Source: Loripinus fragilis
Taxonomy: Eukaryota; Mollusca; Bivalvia; Lucinida; Lucinidae
Reading direction: 5' to 3'
NCBI GenBank assembly: GCA_964019695.1
Contig: OZ026516.1
Location: 76,277,018-76,341,017, forward strand
DNA: 64,000 bases
In this document: positions 1-14,100 of the stretch, one piece after another
How positions within the stretch are numbered: the stretch's first letter is position 1
How the letters are laid out: every line of letters starts with the position of its first letter
Translations under genes and position numbers: made by a program
The notes under the pieces: generated by a model
Told to the model about the DNA's origin: nothing
The model's database searches: none
What the model saw: only the letters and a program-made list of their open reading frames with translations

Positions 1-3000
1 TGGACTCAAACAGCGAAAATTGAGTAAAATTGCTCCATTTTCCCTAGCCTGCTTAAGAGGCTAAAATGTCACCATCGTTTAGGGCTCTGAAACCTTTGGC
101 AAATTAAAAGGTCCTGTCCAGAACCTCTTCTCAATGAATTGCTTTCATTAACATAAGGTATAAGGAGGTCAAATTTGGACTAAACAGCGGAAATTGAGCA
201 AATTTGCTTCATTTTCCCTAGCCTGCTTAAGGGGCTAAAATGTCACCATCTTTGAGAGCTCCGAAACCTATGACAAAATAAAGGGTCTGTCCAGAAACTC
301 TTCTCAATGATTTGCTTTCATTTAAATAAGGTATAAGGTGGTCAAATTTGTACTCAAACAGCAAAATATGAGCAAAATTTTTCCATTTTCTCTTGCCTGC
401 TTAAGGGGCTAAAAAGTCACCATCGTTGAGAGCTCTGAAACCTATGGCAAATAAAAGGGTCCTGGCTAGAAACTCTTCTCAATGATATGCTTTCATTTAC
501 ATAAGGTGTAAGGTAGTCATATTTGTACTCAAACAGCAAAATATGAGCAAAATTGCTCCATTTTCCCTAGCCTGCTTACGGGGCTAAAATGTTACCATCG
601 TTGATGGCTCCGAAACCTATGACAAATTAAAGGGTCCTGTCCAGAATCTCATCTAAATGATTTGCTTTCATTTACATAAGGATTAAGGTGGTCAGATTTG
701 GACTCAAACAGCGAAAATTGAGTAAAATTGCTCCATTTTCCCTAGCCTGCTAAAGGGGCTAAAATGTCACCATCGTTCAGAGCTCCGAAACCTATGGCAA
801 ATTAAAGGGTCCTGTCCAGAAACTCTTTTCAATGATTTGCTTTTATTAACATAAGGTATACGGTGGTCAAATTTTGCCTCAACAGCGAAAATTGAGCAAA
901 ATTACTCCATTTTCCCTAGCCTTCTTAAGGGGCTAACATGTCACCATCGTTGAGAGCTCCGAAACCTATGACATCTTAAAGGGTCCTGTCAAGAAACTCT
1001 TCTGAATGATTTGCTTTTATTTACATAAGGTATAATGTGGTCAATTTTGGACTCAAACAGGAAAATTGAGCAAATTTGCTCGATTTTCCCTAGCCTGCTT
1101 AAGGGGCTAAAATGTCACTATCGTTGAGAGCTCTGAAACCAATTACAAATTAAACGGTCCTGTCCAGAAACACTTCTCGATGATTTGCTTTCATTTACAT
1201 AAGGTATAAGGTGGTCAAATTTTAACTCAAACAGGAAAATATGAGCAAAATTGCTCCATTTTCCCTAGCCTGCTTAAGGGGCTAAAATGTCACCATCGTT
1301 GAGAGCTCCGAAACCTATGGTAAATTAAAGGGTCCTGTCCAGAAACTCTTCTCAATGATTTGCTTTTATTTACATAAGGTATAAGGTTGTCAATTTTGGA
1401 CTATAACAGCGAAAATTGAGCAAAATTGTTCCATTTTCCCTAGCCTTCTTAAGGGGCTAAAATGTCACCATCGTTGAGAGCTCCGAAACCTATGGCATCT
1501 TAAAGGGTCCTGTCCAGAAACTCTTCTCAATGATTTGCATTTATTTACATAAGGTATAATGTGTTTACTTTTGGACTCAAACAGGAAAATTGAGCAAAAT
1601 TGCTTCATTTTCTCTAGCCTGCTTAAGGGGCAAAAATGACACCATCGTTGAGAGCTCCGACACCTATGGCAAACTAATGGGTCCTGTCCAGAAACTCTTC
1701 TTAATGATCTGCATTCATCTACATAAGCTTAGGGTGGTCAGATTTGGACTGAAACAGCGAAAATTGATCAAAATTGCTCCATTTTCCCTAGCCTGCTTAA
1801 GGGGCTAAAATGTGTCCAGAAACACTTCTCAATGATTTGCTTTCATTTACAAAAGGTAGAAGGTGGTCAAATTTGTAATCAAACAGCAAAATATGAGCTA
1901 AATTGCTCCATTTTCCCTAGCCTGCTTAAGGGGCTAAAATGTTACCATCGTTGAGGGCTCCCAAGCCGATGACAAATTAAAGGGTCCAGTCCAGAAACTC
2001 TTCTAAATGATTTGCTTTCATTTACATAAGAATTAAGGTGGTCAAATTTGGACTCAAACAGCGAAAATTGAGTAAAATTGCTCCATTTTCCCTAGCCTAC
2101 TTAAGGGGCTAAAATGTCACCATCGTTGAGAGCTCCGAAACCTATGGCAAATTAAAGAGTCCTGTCCAGAAACTCTTCTCAATGATTTGCTTTCATTTAC
2201 ATAAGGTATAAGGTGGTCAAATTTGGACTCAAACAGCGAAAATTGAGCAAAATTGCTCCATTTTCCCTAGCCTGCTTAATGGGATAAATTGTCACCATCG
2301 TTAAGAGCTCCGAAACCTATGGCACATTAAACGGTCCTGTCCAGAAACTCTTCTCAATGATATGCTTTCATTTACATAAGGTATAATGTGGTCAATTTTG
2401 GACTCAAACAGCAAAAATTGATCAAAATTGCTCCATTTTCCCTAGCCTAAGTAAGGGGCTAAAATGTCACCATCGTTGACAGCTCCAAAAAACTATGGTA
2501 AATTAAAGGGTCCTGTCCAGAAACTCTTTTCAATGATTTGCTTTCATTTACATAGGGTATAAGACGATCAAATTTGGACTCAAACAGCGAAAATTGAGCA
2601 ATATTGCTCCATTTTCCCTAGCCTGCTTAAGGAGCTATAATGTCACCATTGTTGAGTGCTCCGAAACATATTGCAAATTAAAGGGTCCTGTCCAGAAACT
2701 CTTCTCAATGATTTGCTTTCATTTACATAAGGTATAAGGTGGTCAAATTTGGACTCAAACAGCGATCATTGAGCAAAATTGCTTCATTTTCCCTAGCCTG
2801 CTTAAGGGGCTAAAATGTCACCATCTTTGAGAGCTCAGAAACCTATGACAAATTAAAGGGTCATGTCCAGAAACTCTTCTCAATGATTTGCTTTCATTTA
2901 CATAAGGTATAAGGTGGTCAAATTTGTACTCAAACAACAAAATATGAGAAAAATTGCTCCATTTTCCCTAGCCTGCTTAAGGGGCTAAAATGTTACCATC

Positions 3001-4890
3001 GTTGAGGGCTCCGTAACCTATGACAAATTAAAGGGATCTGTCCAGAAACTCTTCTAAATGATTTGCTTTCATTTACATAAGGTATAAGGTGGTCAGATTT
3101 GGACTCAAACAGCGAAATTTGAGCAAAATTGCATCATTTTCTATAGCCTGCTTAAGGGGCTAAAATGTTACCATCGTTGAGTGCTCTGAAACCTGTGGCA
3201 AATTAAAGGGTCCTGTCCAGAAACTCTTCTCAATGATTTGCTTTCATTTACATAAGGTATAAGGTGGTCAAATTTTGCCTCAACAGCGAAAATTGAGCAA
3301 AATTGTTCCATTTTCCATAGCCTTCTTAAGGGGCTAAAATGTCACCATCGTTGAGAGCTCCGAACCTATGGCATCTTAAAGGGTCCTGTCCAGAAACTCT
3401 TCTCAATGATTTGCTTTCATTTACATAAGGTATAAGGTGGTCAAATTTGGACTCAAACAGCGAAAATTGAGCAAAATTGCTCCATTTTCCCTAGCCTTCT
3501 TAAGGGGCTAAAATGTTACCATCGTTGAGTGCTCTGAAACCTATGGCAAATTAAAGGGTCCTGTCCAGAAACACTTCTCAATGATTTGCTTTCATTTACA
3601 TAAGGTATAAGGTGGTCAGATTTGGACTCAAACAGCGATAATTGAGCAAAATTGATCCATTTTCCATGCCTGCTTAAGGGACTAAAATGTCACCATCGTT
3701 GAGAGCTCAGAAACCTATGGCAAATTAAAGGGTCCTGTCCAGAAACTCTTCTCAATGATTTGCTTTCATTTACATAAGGTATAAGGTGGTCAAATTTGGA
3801 CTCAAACAGCGAAAATTGAGCAAAATAGCTCCTTTTTCCCTAGCCTGCTTAAGGGGCTAAAATGTCACCGTCGTTGAGAGCTCTGAAACCTATGGCAAAT
3901 AAAAGGGTCCTGGCTAGAAACTCTTCTCAATGATATGCATTCATTTACATAAGGTGTAAGGTAGTCATATTTGTACTCAAACAGCAAAATATGAGCAAAA
4001 TTGCTCCGTTTTCCCTAGCCTGCTTACGGGGCTAAAATGTTACCATCGTTGAGGGCTCCGAAACCTATGACAAATAAAAGGGTCCTGTCCAGAATCTCTT
4101 CTTAATGATTTGCTTTCATTTACATAAGGTATAAGGTGGTCAGATTTGGACTCAAACTGCGAAAATTGAGCAAAATTGCTCCATTTTACCCTAGCCTTCT
4201 TAAGGGGCGAAAATGTCACCATCGTTGAGAGCTCCGAAACCTATGGCAATTTAAAGGGTACTGACTAGAAACACTTCTCAATGATTTACTTTCATTTACA
4301 TTAGGTATAAGATTGTCAAATTTGGACTTAAACAGCGAAAATTGAGGAAAATTGATCCATTTTCCCTAGCCTGCTTAAGGGGCTAAAATGTCACCATCGT
4401 CCAGAGCTCCGAAACCTATGGCAAATTAAAGGGTCCTGTACAGAATCTCTTCTCAATGATTTGCTTTCATTTACATAAGGTATACGGTGGTCAAATTTGT
4501 ACTCAAACAGGAAAATATGAGTAAAATTGCTCCATTTTCCCTAGCCTTCTTAAGGGGCTAAAATGTCACCATCGTTGAGAGCTCGGAAACCTATGGCAAA
4601 TTAAATGGTCCTGTCCAGAAACTCTTCTCAATGATTTGCTTTCATTTACATAAGGTATAAGGTGGTCAAATTTGGTCTCAAACAGCGAAAATTGAGCAAA
4701 ATTGCTCCATTTTCCATGCCTGCTTAAGGGGCTAAAATGTCACCATCGTTGAGAGCTCCGAAACCTATGGCAAATTAAAGGGTCCTGGCCAAAAACTCTT
4801 CTCAATGATTTGCTTTCATTTACATAAGGTATAATGTGGTCAAATTTGGAATCAAACAGCGAAAATTGAGCATAATTATTCCATTTCCCC
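1..4890 (+). repeat. Left copy of a ~5-kb Sat175 block duplicated at 11,195-16,600
   Basis: Variant monomers here recur in the same order in the right part of the array. The offset is 11,194 bp at the first monomer, 11,542 bp at the shortened monomer (1,810 and 13,352), 11,717 bp at GCATCATTTTCTATAGCC (3,131 and 14,848) and ~11,710 bp at the TGGAATCAAACAGC monomer (4,847 and 16,557). The stepwise offset changes equal whole monomers, so the copies differ by a gain of two monomers and then one monomer. Confidence 0.85.
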
Positions 4891-5189
4891 TAGCCTACTT
4901 AAGGGGCTAAAATGTCACCATCGTTGAGAGCTCCGAAACCTATGACATCTTAAAGGGTCCTGTCAAGAAACTCTTCTGAATGATTTGCTTTTATTTACAT
5001 AAGGTATAATGTGGTCAATTTTGGACTCAAACAGGAAAATTGAGCAAATTTGCTCGATTTTCCCTAGCCTGCTTAAGGGGCTAAAATGTCACTATCGTTG
5101 AGAGCTCCGAAACCTATTACAAATTAAAGGGTCCTGTCCAGAAACACTTCTCGATGATTTGCTTTCATTTACATGAGGTATAAGGTGGT

Positions 5190-8100
5190 CAAATTTTAAC
5201 TCAAACAGGAAAATATGAGCAAAATTGCTCCATTTTCCCTAGCCTGCTTAAGGGGCTAAAATGTCACCATCGTTGAGAGCTCCGAAACCTATGGTAAATT
5301 AAAGGGTCCTGTCCAAAAATTCTTCTTAATGATTTGCTTTTATTTACATAAGGTATAAGGTGGTCAATTTTGGACTATAACAGCGAAAATTGAGTAAAAT
5401 TGCTCCATTTTCCAAAGCCTTCTTTAGAGGCTAAAATGTTACCATCGTTGAGTGCTCTGAAACCTATGGCAAATTAAAGGGTCCTGTCAGGAAACTCTTC
5501 TAAATGATTTGCTTTCATCCCCATAAGGTATAAGGTGGTCAGATTTGGACTCAAACAGCGAAAATTGATCAAAATTGCTCCATTTTCCCTAGCCTGCTTA
5601 AGGGGCTAAAATGTGTCCAGAAACTCTTCTCGATGATTTGCTTTCATTTACAAAAGGTAGAAGGTGGTCAAATTTGTACTCAAACAGCAAAATATGAGCA
5701 AAATTGCTCCATTTTCCCTAGCCTGCTTAAGGGGCTAAAATGTTACCATCGTTGAGGGCTCCGAAACCTATGACAAATTAAAGGGTCCTGTCCAGAAACT
5801 CTTCTAAATGATTTGCTTTCATTTACATAAGGATTAAGATGGTCAAATTTGTACTCAAACAGGAAAATATGAGTAAAATTGCTCCATTTTCCCTAGCCTT
5901 CTTAAAGGGCTAAAATGTCACCATCGTTGAGAGCTCCGAAACCTATGGCAAATTAAAGGGTCCTGTCCAGAAACTCTTCTCAATGATTTGCTTTCATTTA
6001 CATAAGGTATAAGGTGGTCAAATTTGGACTCAAACAGCGAAAATTGAGCAAAATAGCTCCATTTTCTCTAACCTGCTTAAGGGGCTAAAATGTCACCATC
6101 GTTGAGAGCTCTGAAACCTATGGCAAATAAAAGGGTCCTGTCCAGAAACTCTTCTCAATGATATGCATTCATTTACATAAGGTATAAGGTAATCATATTT
6201 GTACTCAAACAGCAAAATATGAGCAAAATTGCTCCATTTTCCCTAGCCTGCTTAAGGGGCTAATATGTTACCATCGTTGAGAGCTCCGAAACCTTTGGCA
6301 AATTAAAGAGTCCTGTCCAGAAACTCTTCTCAATGATTTGCTTTCATTTATATAAGGTATAAGGTGGTCAAATTAGGACTCAAACTACGAAAATTGAGCA
6401 AAATTGCTCCATTTTACCCTAGCCTGCTTAAGGGGCTAAATTGTCACCATCGTCGAGAGCTCCGAAACCTATAGCACATTAAACGGTCCTGTCCAGAAAC
6501 TCTTCTCAATGATTTGCTTTCATTTACATAAGGTATAATGTGGTCAATTTTGGACTCAAACAGCAAAAATTGAGCAAAATTGCTTCATTTTCCCTAGCCT
6601 GCTTAAGGGGCTAAAATGTCACCATCGTTGACAGCTCAAAAACTATGGTAAATTAAAGGGTCCTGTCCAGAAACTCTTTTCAATGATTTGCTTTCATTTA
6701 CATAGGGTATAAGACCATCAAATTTGGACTCAAACAGCGAAAATTGAGCAATATTGCTCCATTTTCCCTAGCCTGCTTAAGGGGCTATAATGTCACCATT
6801 GTTGAGTGCTCCGAAACATATTGCAAATTAAAGGGTCCTGTCCAGAAACTCTTCTCAATGATTTGCTTTCATTTACATAAGGTATAAGGTGGTCAAGTTT
6901 GGACTCAAACAGCGAAAATTGAGCAAAATTTCAATTATTAAGGGGCTAAAATGTCACCATCGTTGAGAGCTCCGAAACCTATTACATATTAAAAGGTCCT
7001 GTCCAGAAACACTTCTCGATGATTTGCTTTCATTTATATAAGGTATAAGGTGGTCAAATTTGGACTCAAACAGCGAAAATTGAGCAAAATTGCTCCATTT
7101 TCCCTAGCCTGCTTAAGAGGCTAAAATGTCACCATCGTTGAGGGCTCCGAAACCTTTGGCAAATTAAAAGGTCCTGTCCAGAACCTCTTCTCAATGAATT
7201 GCTTTCATAAACATCAGGTATAAGGTGGTCAAATTTGGACTAAACAGCGGAAATTGAGCAAATTTGCTTCATTTTCCCTAGCCTGCTTAAGGGGCTAAAA
7301 TGTCACCATCTTTGAGAGCTCCGAAACCTATGACAAATTAAAGGGTCATGTCCAGAAACTCTTCTCAATGATTTGCTTTCATTTAAATAAGGTATAAGGT
7401 GGTCAAATTTGTACTCAAACAGCAAAATATGAGCAAATTTTTTCCATTTTCCCTAGCCTGCTTAAGGGGCTAAAATGTTACCATCGTTGAGGGCTCCGAA
7501 ACCTATAACAAATTAAAGGGTCCTGTCCAGAAACTCTTCTAAATGATTTGCTTTCATTTACATAAGGTATAATGTGGTCAAATTTGGACTCAAACAGCGA
7601 AAATTGAGCAAAATTGCATCATTTTCTATAGCCTGCTTAAGGGGCTAAAATGTTACCATCGTTGAGTGCTCTGAAACCTATGGCAAATTAAAGGGCCCTG
7701 TCCAGAAACTCTTCTCAATGATTTGCTTTCATTTACATAAGGTATAAGGTGGTCAAATTTTGCCTCAACAGCGAAAATTGAGCAAAATTGTTCCATTTTC
7801 CCTAGCCTTCTTAAGGGGCTAAAATGTCACCATCGTTGAGGGCTCCGAACCTATGGCATCTTAAAAGGTCCTGTCCAGAAACTCTTCTCAATGATTTGCT
7901 TTCATTTACATAAGGTATAAGGTGGTCAAATTTGGACTTAAACAGCGAAAATTGAGCAAAATTGCTCCATTTTCCCTAGCCTGCTTAAGGGGCTAAAATG
8001 TTACCATCGTTGAGTGCTCTGAACCTATGGCAAATTAAAGGGTCCTGTCCAGAAACTCTTCTCAATGATTTGCTTTCATTTACATAAGGTATAAGGTGGT
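5190..8100 (+). repeat. Sat175 higher-order unit, copy 1 (17 monomers, ~2.91 kb)
   Basis: This block and the next one match monomer by monomer with a constant offset of 2,911-2,913 bp. Diagnostic variants recur in the same order: the AAATTTTAAC monomer start (5,191 and 8,102), the shortened ATGTGTCCAG monomer (5,611 and 8,522), the TTATTAAGGGG deletion monomer (6,921 and 9,834) and the GCATCATTTTCTATAGCC monomer (7,616 and 10,529). Adjacent monomers inside the block differ from each other far more than the two blocks do, which is the definition of higher-order repeat structure. Confidence 0.9.
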
Positions 8101-11012
8101 CAAATTTTAACTCAAACAGGAAAATATGAGCAAAATTGATCCATTTTTCCTAGCCTGCTTAAGGGGCTAAAATGTCACCATCGTTGAGAGCTCCGAAACC
8201 TATGGTAAATTAAAGGGTCCTGTCCAAAAATTCTTCTCAATGATTTGCTTTTATTTACATAAGGTATAAGTTGGTCAATTTTGGACTATAACAGCGAAAA
8301 TTGAGTAAAATTGCTCCATTTTCCAAAGCCTTCTTTAGGGGCTAAAATGTTACCATCGTTGAGTGCTCTGAAACCTATGGCAAATTAAAGGGTCCTGTCA
8401 AGAAACTCTTCTAAATGATTTGCTTTCATCCCCATAAGGTATAAGGTGGTCAGATTTGGACTCAAACAGCGAAAATTGATCAAAATTGCTCCATTTTCCC
8501 TAGCCTGCTTAAGGGGCTTAAATGTGTCCAGAAACTCTTCTCGATGATTTGCTTTCATTTACAAAAGGTAGAAGGTGGTCAAATTTGTACTCAAACAGCA
8601 AAATATGAGCAAAATTGCTCCATTTTCCCTAGCCTCCTTAAGGGGCTAAAATGTTACCATCGTTGAGGGCTCCGAAACCTATGACAAATTAAAGGGTCCT
8701 GTCCAGAAACTCTTCTAAATGATTTGCTTTCATTTACATAAGGATTAAGATGGTCAAATTTGTACTCAAACATGAAAATATGAGTAAAATTGCTCCATTT
8801 TCCCTAGCCTTCTTAAGGGGTCAAAATGTCACCATCGTTGAGAGCTCCGAAACCTATGGCAAATTAAAGGGTCCTGTCCAGAAACTCTTCTCAATGATTT
8901 GCTTTCATTTACATAAGGTATAAGGTGGTCAAATTTGGACTCAAACAGCAAAAATTGAGCAAAATAGCTCTATTTTCTCTAACCTGCTTAAGGGGCTAAA
9001 ATGTCACCATCGTTGAGAGCTCTGAAACCTATGGCAAATAAAAGGGTCCTGGCCAGAAACTCTTCTCAATGATATGCATTCATTTACATAAGGTATAAGG
9101 TAGTCATATTTGTACTCAAACAGCAAAATATGAGCAAAACTGCTCCATTTTCCCTAGCCTGCTTAAGGGGCTAATATGTTACCATCGTTGAGAGCTCCGA
9201 AACCTTTGGCAAATTAAAGAGTCCTGTCCAGAAACTCTTCTCAATGATTTGCTTTCATTTATATAAGGTATAAGGTGGTCAAATTAGGACTCAAACTACG
9301 AAAATTGAGCAAAACTGCTCCATTTTACCCTAGCCTGCTTAAGGGGCTAAATTGTCACCATCGTTGAGAGCTCTGAAACCTATAGCACATTAAACGGTCC
9401 TGTCCAGAAACTCTTCTCAATGATTTGCTTTCATTTACATAAGGTATAATGTTGTCAATTTTGGACTCAAACAGCAAAAATTGAGCAAAATTGCTTCATT
9501 TTCCCTAGCCTGCTTAAGGGGCTAAAATGTCACCATCGTTGACAGCTCCAAAAAACTATGGTAAATTAAAGGGTCCTGTCCAGAAACTCTTTTCAATGAT
9601 TTGCTTTCATTTACATAGGGTATAAGACCATCAAATTTGGACTCAAACAGCAAAAATTGAGCAATATTGCTCCATTTTTCCTAGCCTGCTTAAGGGGCTA
9701 TAATGTCACCATTGTTGAGTGCTCCGAAACATATTGCAAATTAAAGGGTCCTGTCCAGAAACTCTTCTCAATGATTTGCTTTCATTTACATAAGGTATAA
9801 GGTGGTCAAGTTTGGACTCAAACAGCGAAAATTGAGCAAAATTTCTATTATTAAGGGGCTAAAATGTCACCATCGTTGAGAGCTCCGAAACCTATTACAT
9901 ATTAAAGGGTCCTGTCCAGAAACACTTCTCGATGATTTGCTTTCATTTATATAAGGTATAAGGTGGTCAAATATGGACTCAAACAGCGAAAATTGAGCAA
10001 AATTGCTCCATTTTCCCTAGCCTGCTTAAGAGGCTAAAATGTCACCATCGTTGAGGGCTCCGAAACCTTTGGCAAATTAAAAGGTCCTGTCCAGAACCTC
10101 TTCTCAATGAATTGCTTTCATTAACATAAGGTATAAAGTGGTCAAATTTGGACTAAACAGCGGAAATTGAGCAAATTTGCTTCATTTTCCCTAGCCTGCT
10201 TAAGGGGCTAAAATGTCACCATCTTTGAGAGCTCCGAAACCTATGACAAATTAAAGGGTCATGTCCAAAAACTCTTCTCAATGATTTGCTTTCATTTAAA
10301 TAAGGTATAAGGTGGTCAAATTTGTACTCAAACAGCAAAATATGAGCAAAATTTTTCCATTTTCCCTAGCCTGCTTAAGGGGCTAAAATGTTACCATCGT
10401 TGAGGGCTCCGAAACCTATAACAAATTAAAGGGTCCTGTCCAGAAACTCTTCTAAATGATTTGCTTTCATTTACATAAGGTATAATGTGGTCAGATTTGG
10501 ACTCAAACAGCGAAAATTGAGCAAAATTGCATCATTTTCTATAGCCTGCTTAAGGGGCTAAAATGTTACCATCGTTGAGTGCTCTGAAACCTATGGCAAA
10601 TTAAAGGGTCCTGTCCAGAAACTCTTCTCAATGATTTGCTTTCATTTACATAAGGTATAATGTGGTCAAATTTTGCCTCAACAGCGAAAATTGAGCAAAA
10701 TTGTTCCATTTTCCCTAGCCTTCTTAAGGGGCTAAAATGTCACCATCGTTGAGGGCTCCGAACCTATGGCATCTTAAAAGGTCCTGTCCAGAAACTCTTC
10801 TCAATGATTTGCTTTCATTTACATAAGGTATAAGGTGGTCAAATTTGGACTTAAACAGCGAAAATTGAGCAAAATTGATCCATTTTCCCTAGCCTGCTTA
10901 AGGGGCTAAAATGTTACCATCGTTGAGTGCTCTGAACCTATGGCAAATTAAAGGGTCCTGTCCAGAAGCTCTTCTCAATGATTTGCTTTCATTTACATAA
11001 GGTATAAGGTGG
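8101..11012 (+). repeat. Sat175 higher-order unit, copy 2 (17 monomers, ~2.91 kb)
   Basis: Second copy of the 17-monomer block, directly following copy 1. It keeps all diagnostic variant monomers, including both shortened types. Scattered single-base differences (for example TCAATTATT against TCTATTATT at the deletion monomer) show that some time has passed since duplication. The right boundary, at about 11,012, is approximate because the next monomers are ordinary variants. Confidence 0.88.
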
Positions 11013-11194
11013 TCAAATTTGGACTCAAACAGCGAAAATTGAGCAAAATTGATCCATTTTTCCTAACCTGCTTAAGGGGCTAAAATGTCACCATCGTTGT
11101 GAGCTCCAAAACCTATGGCTTATTAGAGGGTCCTGTAAAGAAACTCTTCTCAATGATTTGATTTCATTTACATAAGGTATAAGGTGGTCAAATT

Positions 11195-14100
11195 TGGACT
11201 CAAACAGCGAAAATTGAGTAAAATTGCTCCATTTTCCCTAGCCTGCTTAAGAGGCTAAAATGTCACCATCGTTGAGGGCTCTGAAACCTTTGGCAAAATA
11301 AAAAGTCCTGTTCAGAACCTCTTCTCAATGAATTGCTTTCATTAACATAAGGTATAAGGAGGTCAAATTTGGACTAAACAGCGGAAATTGAGCAAATTTG
11401 CTTCATTTTCCCTAGCCTGCTTAAGGGGCTAAAATGTCACCATCTTTGAGAGCTCCGAAACCTATGACAAATTAAAGGGTCTGTCCAGAAACTCTTCTCA
11501 ATGATATGCTTTCATTTAAATAAGGTATAAGGTGGTCAAATTTGTACTCAAACAGCAAAATATGAGCAAAATTTTTCCATTTTCTCTAGCCTACTTAAGG
11601 GGCTAAAATGTCACCATCGTTGAGAGCTCTGAAACCTATGGCAAATAAAAGGGTCCTGGCTAGAAACTCTTCTCAATGATATGCTTTCATTTACATAAGG
11701 TGTAAGGTGGTCATATTTGTACTCAAACAGCAAAATATGAGCGAAATTGCTCCATTTTCCCTAGCCTGCTTACGGGGCTAAAATGTTACCATCGTTGATG
11801 GCTCCGAAACCTATGACAAATTAAAAGGTCCTGTCCAGAAACTCTTCTCAATGATTTGCTTTTATTTACATAAGGTATACGGTGGTCAAATTTTGCCTCA
11901 ACAGCGAAAATTGAGCAAAATTACTCCATTTTCCCTAGCCTTCTTAAGGGGCTAAAATGTCACCATCGTTGAGAGCTCTGAAACCTATGGCAAATAAAAG
12001 GGTCCTGGCTAGAAACTCTTCTCAATGATATGCTTTCATTTACATAAGGTGTAAGGTGGTCATATTTGTACTCAAACAGCAAAATATGAGCGAAATTGCT
12101 CCATTTTCCCTAGCCTGCTTACGGGGCTAAAATGTTACCATCGTTGATGGCTCCGAAACCTATGACAAATTAAAAGGTCCTGTCCAGAAACTCTTCTCAA
12201 TGATTTGCTTTTATTTACATAAGGTATACGGTGGTCAAATTTTGCCTCAACAGCGAAAATTGAGCAAAATTACTCCATTTTCCCTAGCCTTCTTAAGGGG
12301 CTAAAATGTCACCATCGTTGAGAGCTCCGAAACCTATGACATCTTAAAGGGTCCTGTCAAGAAACTCTTCTGAATGATTTGCTTTTATTTACATAAGGTA
12401 TAATGTGGTCAATTTTGGACTCAAACAGGAAAATTGAGCAAAATTGCTCGATTTTCCCTAGCCTGCTTAAGGGGCTAAAATGTCACTATCGTTGAGAGCT
12501 CTGAAACCTATTACAAATTAAACGGTCCTGTCCAGAAACACTTCTCGATGATTTGCTTTCATTTACATAAGGTATAAGGTGGTCAAATTTTAACTCAAAC
12601 AGGAAAATATGAGCAAAATTGCTCCATTTTCCCTAGCCTGCTTAAGGGGCTAAAATGTCACCATCGTTGAGAGCTCCGAAACCTATGGTAAATTAAAGGG
12701 TCCTGTCCAGAAACTCTTCTCAATGATTTGCTTTTATTTACATAAGGTATAAGGTGGTCAATTTTGGACTATAACAGCGAAAATTGAGTAAAATTGATAA
12801 ATTTTCCAAAGCCTTCTTAAGGGGCTAAAATGTTACCATCGTTGAGTGCTCTGAAACCTATGGCAAATTAAAGGGTGCTGTCAAGAAACTCTTCTCAATG
12901 ATTTGCTTTCATTTACATAAGGTATAAGGTGGTCAAATTTTGCCTCAACAGCGAAAATTGAGCAAAATTGTTCCATTTTCCCTAGCCTTCTTAAGGGGCT
13001 AAAATGTCACCATCGTTGAGAGCTCCGAAACCTATGGCATCTTAAAGGGTCCTGTCCATAAACTCTTCTCAATGATTTGCATTTATTTACATAAGGTATA
13101 ATGTGGTCAATTTTGGACTCAAACAGGAAAATTGAGCAAAATTGCTTCATTTTCTCTAGCCTGCTTAAGGGGCAAAAATGACACCATCGTTGAGAGCTCC
13201 GACACCTATGGCAAACTAATGGGTCCTGTCCAGAAACTCTTCTTAATGATTTGCGTTCATCTACATAAGCTTAGGGTGGTCAGATTTGGACTGAAACAGC
13301 GAAAATTGATCAAAATTGCTCCATTTTCCCTAGCCTGCTTAAGGGGCTAAAATGTGTCCAGAAACTCTTCTCGATGATTTGCTTTCATTTACAAAAGGTA
13401 GAAGGTGGTCAAATTTGTAATCAAACAGCAAAATATGAGCAAAATTGCTCCATTTTCCCTAGCCTGCTTAAGGGGCTAAAATGTTACCATCGTTGAGGGC
13501 TCCCAAACCGATGACAAATTAAAGGGTCCAGTCCAGAAACTCTTCTAAATGATTTGCTTTCATTTACATAAGAATTAAGGTGGTCAGATTTGGACTCAAA
13601 CAGCGAAAATTGAGTAAAATTGCTCCATTTTCCCTAGCCTACTTAAGGGGCTAAAATGTCACCATCGTTGAGAGCTCCGAAACCTATGGCAAATTAAAGA
13701 GTCCTGTCCAGAAACTCTTCTCAATGATTTGCTTTCATTTACATAAGGTATAAGGTGGTCAAATTTGGACTCAAACAGCGAAAATTGAGCAAAATTGCTC
13801 CATTTTCTCTAGCCTGCTTAAGGGGATAAATTGTCACCATCGTTAAGAGCTCCGAAACCTATGGCACATTAAACGGTCCTGTCCAGAAACTCTTCTCAAT
13901 GATATGCTTTCATTTACATAAGGTATAATGTGGTCAATTTTGGACTCAAACAGCAAAAATTGAGCAAAATTGCTCCATTTTCCCTAGCCTGCTTAAGGGG
14001 CTAAAATGTTACCATCGTTGACAGCTCCAAAAAAACTATGGCAAATTAAAGGCTCCTGTCCAGAAACTCTTTTCAATGATTTGCTTTCATTTACATAGGG

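Noticed and set aside
1590..13350. Two near-identical 72-codon frames (1,590 and 13,132)
   Set aside because: Both lie inside Sat175 and exist because a shortened monomer and a rare indel keep the frame open; identity reflects the ~5-kb block duplication.
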